Assembly: GCA_033398695.1 (NCBI GenBank)
Contig: CM065817.1
Coordinates: forward strand, 69,428,001 to 69,492,000
Reading direction: 5' to 3'
Source: Orobanche coerulescens
Taxonomy: Eukaryota; Streptophyta; Magnoliopsida; Lamiales; Orobanchaceae
Length of the DNA stretch: 64,000 nucleotides
Part shown: positions 55,721-64,000 of the stretch, in pieces
How the letters are laid out: the number at the start of each line of letters is the position of its first letter
Numbering within the stretch: the stretch's first letter is position 1
Made by a program: the position numbers and the translations under genes
Notes under the pieces: model-generated
The model's input: only the letters and a program-made list of their open reading frames with translations
Databases searched by the model: none
Told to the model about the DNA's origin: nothing

Positions 55721-56892
55721 TTTGTTAAAAAAATATTTTTATCTCAATTCTATTTTTATGAATACTACATTTTTGTTTAATTACATGAAAAATACCATAA
55801 ATTGAAATTTTCAAATGCACAATTCAATTATAAAACATCCCAAATGCAATGCACTTAAAAAGAGCAATACAAAACCAAGCAATACAAAACCAATTAGCAT
55901 CCCAAATGTGCTGCCAAACCTCAAAAAAAAAAAAAACCTCCAGCTCTAACAATGTCCATAAGCATTGATAATAAGCAAAATACAATGCAAAATACATTGA
56001 TAACCATGAACAACAATCTCCATCAACACAAAATATCCTCCAGCTCTAACAATCTCCATCAACTTAAGCATACAATGCAAAATACAATGATAACCATCAG
56101 CAACAACAATGTCCCACCACACCGACATGCTCAACAACTTCAAATTTTTCCCACCTGTACAAGTGTAAAGAATCAATTAGTTGACATGACCGAACTTACA
56201 AATTTCACCCTCTGGAGGGGTATTTCTTAGGTAAATATAAACATCCGATGAGTATATGTAATTTTGTAAGATAACTGGATGATTTTTTTAATAATTCTGA
56301 ACTCTATTTTTCAGGATGAAAGATAGATTGAAGATATGAGGACTTGAATCTTGGCCGACATTTTGCAGGTTCCAAAAGAACAAAGATTGCATGCAGGTGA
56401 GCCACGTACTACCAGTCCATACACAAAGCCTTACGCAAATTTAACAATCTAGTACGGTCGATTGAGTTATGCCGACCCAAAGTCCAAACCAGTAAAAGAA
56501 TAGTCCGCTAAGCGAACACCAAAAGTTTTATGAATGACAAAAGCATTTGCCAATGAATTACCAACCATTTTTAAGTAGAATGATTAACACACACACCCCC
56601 ACCCCCCCTCACCTTCAGCATATACTACATATATATATCTCACACTGCAGTTATTTAAGACTGTTTGTGTATAGTTCACATAATTGTGATTATTGATGGC
56701 TGTGGGGTCATGCAATTTCCATAACTTGCAACTTAGGTGCATTGCATGCAACTCATTACACCCCAGGCATATGATCAGCCATTCTATTCGTTGTTTTTGG
56801 TTCAAGTCCTTTTCAGATTTGTTGGATCTTTTTTTGTTGTTCCAAGTACATACTACATAGATTTTGTATATAAATGACTCATATTAAAATTA
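55721..56892. other. CACTA non-coding region next to the terminus
   Basis: AT-rich DNA without a gene. It contains a local repeat of CAATCTCCATCAAC-type and AATACAATG-type phrases (55940-56120) and a C-rich patch at 56590-56605. It may be 3'UTR of the Ulp1-like gene. Confidence 0.6.
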
Positions 56893-58575
56893 CCTCACGA
56901 TTGTATGCTGTAATTAACTTGGCAACATATGTAGCCCATCGATCACGTAGTTCCGAAAGATCTTTCATGCTGTAGTTATCCATTCCTTTGAACTGACATT
57001 TCAAATTCACAAAAATAAGAGTGTGCATATATAATACAACAAAAGGTGCAAGGACATCGGATTGTAAAAATCCGAATGTGCAATATATAATACAACTGAA
57101 ATTTAACCAGTTCAGGCTGTAAGAAGGTCTTTAATACAGCAACACCAATTTGTTGCTGATCAGCAACACCAATTTTATACAGCAACACCAATAAAATTTT
57201 GCAATCAGCAACACCAATTTTATTATACTGTAAGAATGTTGAAATTTTTGTTGTAAGAAATCAGCAACACCAATTTTATATAACACAACTGAAATTTAAC
57301 AACACTAAAAATTTTGATACTTACATCATTTTTTAGAATGTTCACATCCTTAACGATATCTTCGATATATTTCATCACGTAGTAGCCACATTCAAAAAAG
57401 CTAGGTTGCTTTGGACACTACAAAAGAAGACCAGTTAAGTAATGCTTTTGTTTAAAATTTGTACTCAACATATTTCGATTTCGCCATTTTTACCTTCACA
57501 GAGACCCACTGCACATTAATCTTTCTATCACACTTCAAAGATTGATATATTCTAATGCCCCTGCAAAGAAGAATTTAAACCATTGGTAAAGAAATGCAAA
57601 AATGGAAGTTTAAGAACATCAAAGCATAAACTAAGTAAAACACTTAACTGGTTCACTATTTGTTTGATGGTTTCATCGGGACTATGTCTCATGGGGTCAA
57701 GATAATACACTGTACGGCTCACTAAGTCAATTGCAAACAACACCCAATGGCCACTAAAAATGAAATCACAGCTTGTGATGAAAATTCATATTAAAAATAA
57801 CTTATTATTATCTAATAAAATATATGAACAAGAAAAGTAAAAATTATACCCGGATTATAAGGAAATACGACGACTTGTCCTAACTCACCAAACCCAAAAG
57901 TTTCAAATGTATTGGGATTTGTCGTTGACTCGAACTTTGTTGGATGTAGCTTTTCAAAAGCCCAAATTGAAATGGGTTGACAATTCCGCTACTGTCCATC
58001 TCCTCGCACAAATACCTACAAGAAAAAAACATCGTATGAAGTACATTTAGATCAAACAAAATCATAGCATCACATAATACACTTGTACCGTACTTGATCC
58101 ATATGTCAATAACGCAATTTGAAACATTCTGAAAGTTGATGATTTCATCACAAATCACTTTATCCAGGGCTGTTTCCCAAATTTCACCGAACGTTGTTGT
58201 GTCATGCCCAATAAGGATCGATCGCGGTAGTGAATTCTCAACAAACATGGTGAACATGTTTATATATTCACTCTTGCGACTCTATTTTGATTGTGCAGCT
58301 CCTCGAATATTCTTACTTCGGTCAAGCTTCCGATCCAATGGTTTGATGACAAGTGGTTCATTCTTTTGTACTCTCTTGTCGTAGATAAATTGCACATCAT
58401 TTACAGGAGAGTTCGGAGAAATTGGTTTAGGTAATGGCTTAAAGGATTCTTCTAATAACATAGGATTCTTCTTCGGGGTAGGTTTTGAAGTAACTTCGAA
58501 ATCTAGCTTATGTGGAGTTATTTCACAAGTCTTATTTATTTTACTCTTCACAGACTTCGGAGTACTTTTTTGCAA
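56893..58575 (-). pseudogene. Ulp1-like (C48) cysteine protease gene of the CACTA element
   Basis: Exon-like minus segments with AT-rich gaps: 58575-58282 (lysine- and proline-rich), 58257-57880, 57773-57655 with SGHWVLFAIDLVSRTVYYLDP, 57420-57325 with CPKQPSFFECGYYVMKYIED, and 56985-56893 with YSMKDLSELRDRWATYV. The His of HW, the Asp of LDP and the Cys of ECGYY match the C48 catalytic triad. Ulp1-type proteases cleave SUMO-like proteins and are known passengers or components in plant CACTA and MULE elements. Introns and splicing are inferred; frame integrity is uncertain, hence the pseudogene label. Confidence 0.75.
57030..57290 (-). repeat. Scrambled echo of the TNP2 N-terminal exon inside the Ulp1-like gene
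   Basis: Short pieces copy 63480-63640: AACAAAAGGTGCAAGGACATC (encoding the CPCTFCC region), the PELV segment (CCAGTTCAGGCT), and CAGCAACACCAATTTTATA three to four times (encoding YKIGVAD). They are in altered order and spacing, in an intron-like gap between the catalytic Cys exon and the last exon. Confidence 0.8.
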
Positions 58576-58649
58576 AGGGAAAATAGCCTATGAAATAAAT
58601 ATATATATATATATATATATACCATTATTAGTACATGTATACCAAGATA

Positions 58650-60110
58650 GGATATAATAAAGACATGTAATATTTCATTTACTAACCTTTCTTTTTCCAA
58701 GAATTTCTGGGGACTGTTTGTCAGTTAGATTACCAGAGAAAGATTTTGGTTTTGGAAAGCTAGAACTTCCAATTTCAGTATTGTTGTATGCATTCAATCT
58801 CGCATTCATAATTTCCAGTTGATTAGACATGAATTGGAAACTCTCTTGATACATCTTTCTTTCCTTCGCCAACTCCGTAGCATCAGGAATGTGGAAGTAC
58901 ATGGATGGGGTGATAAATTGCCCCAATCCTTGTATCCTACTTCCACTTGGATGCTTCTGGAGGGCAACACTTAAAATGTCACTTGACCCCGATGATTGGA
59001 ACGTTCCTTCTTCAGCTTGACTCTTTAATTCACTCTACAAAAGTAAATATGCAATATTATAGATTTTTTTAGTCATTATTATTAATAAGAGTACAATTTT
59101 ACTTACTAATAAGAGTACAATTTTTAGTCATTATTACTAATAAGAGTACAATTTTACTTGATAAGAGTGCAATATTATAGATTTTTTTAGTCATTATTAC
59201 TAATAAGAGTACAATTTAACTTACTATCTTGTCAACTACTTTCATTATTTCAGGAGCATACTCTCCTTTATCGTCAGCTCGTGCCATTAACCAAGCATCA
59301 CTACGATCAATTTCTCGTTCAGAAACTCCAGTTTGTTTCTTCTGTATTAGATTAATAACAATAAAAATGTATTAAACCTCAAAATAATTTATATTTAGAT
59401 GGCAGACATGTATTTACATACTTTCCTGTACAACATGCCACCATATCTGTCGCCCAACCGATGATTGTAGACATTCTTAGCTCTTTTTCTCTTGCTTTCT
59501 TACTTTTTCCCGCAAAAATAGTTATTTGAACAAAATAGTTATAATGCCCCTTAGTAATAAACCAACTAAAGTAATAAACAATATACCGAATTCTTCAGAG
59601 AGAACCTTATCAACAAAAACTTCCAATCTTTTCTTTTAATGCTAGGATATTCAATAGGAGGCAAAGCCAATGACGTAAGATCGTCTTTGTAAGGCAAAAT
59701 GAAATCATTAGCCACTCACTTCTAAAGTTCCTTAATGCAACCCCATCCATTTCAACACTTGGTTTTTACTTTTCACACTCAACTTGAACTTTTCTATAAA
59801 ACCATCCAGAATTACACCGGTTCAAACACAATATATGCATTACGTACATGCAAACTAATCTAATATATTATTAAATAACCGAAATTTGTACAAAATGAAG
59901 CCACAAATTATCCTTTATGTACATTGGAACATGCCTCCAATCATCATGTAAAATCGAAATTGTTTCTCGCACGATAATACCGATATAACTCCTGAGATCA
60001 TTTCTTCCCTTTCCAACTGGAACACCATAAGAAGTGTACTCAATCAAATTGTGGTTAGCAAATTCTTCCTTGTGCAACCCTGATTTTTTGTGTGCTTCCT
60101 TCGTCTCGGC
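58650..60110 (-). pseudogene. CACTA TNPA/Transposase_24-like segment upstream of the protease domain
   Basis: Minus segments in order: 60110-59871 with GVPVGKGRNDLRSYIGIIVR and WRHVPMYIKDNLW; then about 59470-59410 with RAKNVYNHRLGDRYGG; then 59340-59225 with GVSEREIDRSDAWLMARAD; then 58926-58675 with a helical FMSNQLEIMNARLNAY segment. This series is typical of the En/Spm-associated 'plant transposase' (Ptta/Transposase_24) family. The gaps are AT-rich and intron-like; one (59045-59225) carries tandem copies of AATAAGAGTACAATTTTA. The protein probably binds the subterminal repeats. Confidence 0.7.
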
Positions 60111-60283
60111 CGGCCCTCAAGTTCGAAATTTGAACTCATTATTTTCAGCCAACTCATTATTTTCACCATATTTCCTGCAATCGAGAGATGTTTACGAAGT
60201 TAGTACGTAAATTAACTTCAAAAGTAATACACCAAAGAAAAAAAAAAGAACTCACTATTTACAATAGTGCATTTATTCATCTG

Positions 60284-60883
60284 TTAATCATCATTTAATG
60301 GAACAACATCACAATCTTTTCTGTCATAAATTGCCTCATCATCCTTCTCATCTAGCTCACACACTGGAAGTTTGTTGCTTAATGGAGTGTATACATCAAT
60401 ATCTTCACATCTTTCTCCATCTACCTTATATGCTCTGTCACTCACCGAATGTACTACCGATTTCTTTGTCATCTAATTGGTCTTTCACATAGAATACTTG
60501 ATTTGCATGACAAGCTAGAATAAAACAATCGATTTATAACCAATTCGATTTAGATCAACGATACCAAACCAAAATCATCCACATTAACCCTCGACTATCT
60601 ACCCAATCACATTTGAAAAGTATCTTCTTAACCATCGATAATCAAGCCGCGATTTCATCAATGACTCCGTAGAAGGCCATGTCACCTGAATGAGGTCGTT
60701 GTCTTTTGAGCTTGATATTTGTAGAGTGTTAGCAACAATCCTAACACCACTGTTTTGAGTTACACGATTATTATCCCGGTGCTTCGTTGCAAAATTGCGA
60801 CCATTAATATGATAGCCAGGATATATTAACACGCTTGAACGAGGTTTGTTTGCCAACAACTTCACTGCTTCGTCAACCGGCAC
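60284..60883 (-). pseudogene. TNP2 C-terminal part (DUF4216-like)
   Basis: Minus frame 60883-60599 carries GYHINGRNFATKHRDNNRVT and NSGVRIVANT, typical of the DUF4216 start that follows DUF4218 in CACTA TNP2 proteins. After a gap, 60500-60284 encodes QVFYVKDQ and an acidic tail (ELDEKDDEAIYD). Frame changes are present. Confidence 0.7.
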
Positions 60884-61205
60884 ATTATTTTCCCTATCAT
60901 CTGCTATCTATAATTTGAAATTCAAAAAGAATCACATTAATTATATAATATGAATTTATTATAAGTTAACCTTTTATAAGTGTTATTATAATCAGTCTAT
61001 AAGTTCTAACCTTGTTCTGTAACCAAGTGGCAAATGTACGAGTGTGTTCATTCTGCAACCACAGATGTTTCTTTGCTTTATAAGGGTGTGTTGACGTTAA
61101 ATAACACATATGTTCCCTGAAGTGAGATAAAATTAAAATTTATTTACTATACTAAAATCTTACAACTCTATTAACATGTTACTTATAAATAGAATAATCA
61201 AGAAC

Positions 61206-61787
61206 TTACTCAATATATGGTTGGATTTCATGAGTGTTCATTAAAACGCAACGATGTGCTTGCGCCAGCAAAAGATCATTGACTGACTTACAATTTCCAC
61301 CTCCCAAAGGCTTTTCGATTGTAAAATCAGCAACATCACAATCAGAGAGGTATTCAGCACAAAATTGTAGTGCTTCTTCAGCAACATAACTTTCCGCGAT
61401 ACAACCCTCAGGACGGTAATGATTACGAACATAATCTTTAAGGGTTTTCATCCCTCTCTCAAAAGGGTACATCCATCGAAAATAAACGGGGCCGCATAAT
61501 CTAACTTATTCAACTAAATGGGTTGTCAAATGAATCATTTCCTCAAAGAAACTTGGTAGGAAGTACTTTTCCATTAGGCATAAAGTGATTACAAGATCCT
61601 TCTGTATTTGGTCAAGGGTACCGGGTTCCACGACTTTAGAGCACAACAAATTGAAAAAAGAGCACAATCTGATAATAACTTTTCTAACATTCACAGGCAA
61701 ACAATTTCTAATAGCCAATGGCAGGAGTTGTTGCATTAGAGTATGGCAATCATGAGATTTTAGTCCTTGAAGTCGACATTCATCCAA
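61206..61787 (-). pseudogene. TNP2 DUF4218 domain
   Basis: The minus frame from 61787 reads DECRLQGLKSHDCHTLMQQL, CLMEKYFLPSFFEEMIHL and, after a single in-frame TAA (61508-61506), VYFRWMYPFERGMKTLKDYV to HRCVLMNTHEIQPYIE. Both halves share one frame. DUF4218 is the standard domain after Transposase_21 in plant CACTA transposases. Downstream, at about 61100-61020, residues LWLQNEHTRTFATWLQN are also recognisable. Confidence 0.85.
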
Positions 61788-61870
61788 AGAAACAAGTTTT
61801 TGAAAGTTCGAAGAATAGCCATCGGGTACTCTGGCATCATATAAAGTTTCACAGAATTGTTTTTTTCTTT

Positions 61871-62850
61871 TTACTCAAGCCGTATGGAGCCGGAGGCAAG
61901 ACTTTTTTTTGTTGGTATCATCAGAATTAATTTTCCCCTGAGCTTAAGATCTTCAAGATCTTTTCTAGCATTAAACCCATCCTTTGTCCTACCCGGTTGA
62001 TGAAGTAGTGTACCATAAATGCTTTCACACACGTTTTTCTCGATATGCATCACATCTAGTTGATGGCGAACTAACAAATGTTTCCAATAATCAAGGGAAA
62101 AAAAGATAGATTTCTTTTTGAACAATTTTCTAGTTATTCCCTCATCATCATCGCCATCAACATCGTCAAGTTTTCGCTTCTTAACTTTTTTCTTTCCAAA
62201 CTTAGTATCAATAGCTTCTACCATATTTAATATTTCCAAACCAGATAAAGTCCTAGGAGGCTCACCCCACTCTTGATTCCCATTGAACACCTTTTTAAGT
62301 TTTCGAAATGGGTGTCCACATGGTAAGAATCGACGATGGCCCATATAAGACATTTTTCGACTATGTGGTAGCCAAGATGTACAAGTGTCTATTCCACAAA
62401 CTGGGCAAGCATAATATCCCTTAACAAGACAACCAGAGAGGTTTCCATATCTTTGGAAAGTCCGATTGTCCACATTAGATAGCTCGTAAGTTGAATGTTT
62501 CTTTCTTCCATGCATCATAAACATCAACACCTTCATCCCAGAGAAGTTTCAAGTCCTCAACCAAGGGTGCTAAGTATACATCTAGATCATTTCCAGGTTG
62601 TTTAGGACCAGATATCAAAAGAGACAACATCATAAACTTTTTATTCATACATAACCACGGAGTAAGGATAAATGCAATCAAAGAAACAGCCAACAACTAT
62701 AAGTACTATTAAGTGTACTATGTGGATTAACCCCATCCGTTGATAGAGCTAAACGAAGATTTCTATCCTCTTCTCGCAAATTGTGGCCACTTATTGTCAA
62801 TTAATTTCCAAGATGGTGAGTCTGCTGGTGGCGAAGTTTGCCATCTTTAA
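61871..62850 (-). pseudogene. TNP2 catalytic core (Transposase_21)
   Basis: Segments over several frames: LRLALSTDGVNP near 62760 (first acidic residue), FILTPWLCMNKKFMMLSLLI and GPKQPGNDLDVYLAPLVEDL (62696-62530), then 62536-61871 with YGNLSGCLVKGYYACPVCG, HRRFLPCGHPFRK, and HQLDVMHIEKNVCESIYGTL. These are hallmark TNP2 motifs. At least three frame changes between 62480 and 61850 disable it unless some are introns or sequence errors. Confidence 0.85.
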
Positions 62851-63666
62851 TTCTCTTATTTGCATGCCATGTCAAATTTTGAGCAGGTTGTGGTGATTGG
62901 AACATTCTTTTGAACCTAGGAATAGGGGAAATACCACAACACCTTTGCAGCACACCATCTTTTAGTTTTTTCAAACCAATTTTTTTCTCTGCCACCTAGA
63001 TGCTCCACAGTTCGGGCACTCAACAAGATCAACAAACTCCTTTCTATACAAAATGCAATCATTTGGACAAGCATGTATTTTCTCATAATCTAAGCCTAAC
63101 ACTTTCATAGTTTTCTTAGCCTCGTAAACTGACTTAGGCAAATCATTATTAATAGGCAAAATATCAGCAAGGACATCTAACAAAGCCGAAAACCCTTTAT
63201 CAGACCACCCATAATTCCCTTTAACACTATAGAGCCTCATCAAACCGGCAAGCTTTGAATGCTTTGAACCCGGATATAAAGGTTTTTCAGCATCATCAAG
63301 CATGTGTTTTAAAGTACTAGGGTCTTTATCATAATGCTCATAAACATCCTGGACCATATCAACTACATTATTATAATCTTGACATCTAAATCTTTCACTA
63401 GGTGGATGGTTTTGACACTTTGTGGAGGTAAAAGGGTCAACTTCCCCATGCTTAGTCCATATGACATACGACTCAAGAAAACCTTTCTGAAACAAATGAA
63501 ACCTGACCAGTTCAGGCTTATGAAACTCCATATTACAACAAAAGGTGCAAGGACATCGGATTGACATTCGGTTTTCAGCATTTAAAATTGCAAATTCTAA
63601 GAAATCAGCAACACCAATTTTATACTCTAAAGACCTTCTATCACAAGCTATCCAAGTTTTGTCCAT
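62851..63666 (-). pseudogene. TNP2 N-terminal exon (Transposase-associated domain)
   Basis: The start is placed at 63666 (MDKTWIACDRRSLEYKIGVA), the family's usual opening, although the frame extends upstream to 63792. It has the Transpos_assoc motif IRCPCTFC and PELVRFHLF, then YVIWTKHGE, and the start of Transposase_21 with KKTMKVLGLDYEKIHACPND and ECPNCGASRW. Near 62975 the frame shifts, and PIPRFKRMF with TWHANKRIKDGKLRH continues to about 62825. Confidence 0.88.
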
Positions 63667-64000
63667 TTCCAATACCTTTACTCGTGCATATATAATATTC
63701 GGTGTCAAATTTACTTCATAAACATGCATATAAGAAATATTTTTGCCACAAAAATAATTCAATTTAACAAAAATGAATGCGTGCCTGAGCACTAATGGTT
63801 GTGAAACATCTTTTGTTTCCTTAACTTGCTCAATATCTTTTTATTTTAATATCGACCAAATGATAACATAAGGTAGTATTAAATATTTTATCAACACAAG
63901 AAGCGGCAACTAGTGTTAAAGCTCAGAAGATAAAAGAACCTAACTCGGGCCCTTACAATATAGACAAAGACTAGGCGAATGTAGAACTCTCGAAACAAAA

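Larger units (their letters stand above)
55405..64000 (-). mobile_element. CACTA (En/Spm) transposon, one end in window
   Basis: The element starts CACTAGTACAGTTTTCCCC inside copia RNase H; the likely 3-bp duplication is ACC (55402-55404), but the other end is outside the window. It has subterminal repeats at 55420-55715 and two minus-strand genes: an Ulp1-like protease gene (about 56893-60110) and TNP2 transposase (about 60284-63666). The genes contain frame breaks, so autonomy is doubtful. The rest to 64000 (63667-64000) is AT-rich and non-coding. Confidence 0.9.

Noticed and set aside
1..64000. Host protein-coding genes
   Set aside because: I looked for non-transposon families in every long frame and found none. 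All recognisable proteins are Gag/Pol or CACTA proteins.

Overview
The window is plant nuclear DNA, almost certainly from an angiosperm, and consists almost entirely of transposable elements. I found no convincing host gene, tRNA or rRNA. The organism is inferred from the element types: Ty1/copia, Tekay/Del-like chromoviruses with very long LTRs, an Athila-type Ty3/gypsy element with a tRNA-Asp primer site, and a CACTA (En/Spm) transposon with TNP2 and Ulp1-like genes. I cannot name the species.

The layout is a nested stack. The oldest visible layer is one decayed copia element on the + strand. Its 5' LTR starts at 1907 and its RNase H is cut at 55404; its 3' end lies outside the window. Four elements broke it: a Tekay relic (2591-6182, TSD GGTAC) in its leader; a coding-less 'G1' element (9874-38111, TSD CCTTT) in integrase; a three-LTR tandem 'G3' element (38413-53286, TSD ATTAC) further along integrase; and a CACTA transposon from 55405 in RNase H. 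The right LTR of G1 carries an Athila-type element (18035-37601, TSD CCAGT). That Athila carries an 8.3-kb almost coding-free LTR element 'G4' (21200-29511, TSD GCAAG) and a CACTA miniature element in gag (34800-35540, TSD TCC). Every retroelement insertion is closed by a 5-bp duplication, so both the nesting order and the boundaries are well supported. To the left, 1-1906 holds unclassified DNA, two TA microsatellites, a MITE-like block and a long hairpin element.

Functionally, the Athila element is the best preserved. Its gag-PR-RT-RNaseH-IN frame is continuous except for two in-frame stops and the MITE. The copia element has recognisable gag, protease, integrase, RT and RNase H, but with frameshifts, stops and a lost protease aspartate. 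The Tekay relic keeps only the end of integrase and a chromodomain. G1, G3 and G4 share its terminal LTR sequence and polypurine region but have no pol, so they look like non-autonomous relatives. The CACTA element has a decayed TNP2 transposase and an Ulp1-like protease gene that retains its catalytic motifs.

The most striking pattern is that all five long-LTR families carry a cluster of 12-bp CG-rich perfect palindromes immediately upstream of the LTR TATA box. The palindrome differs by family: GTGCCGCGGCAC (Tekay relic and Athila), TTACGTACGTAA (G1, G4) and TTACGGCCGTAA (G3). The same promoter slot has apparently been filled by different palindromic modules, and one module is shared by two unrelated gypsy lineages. 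A second notable point is that the copia primer site abuts the LTR and matches the anticodon arm of tRNA-Ile(IAU), with C opposite the inosine.
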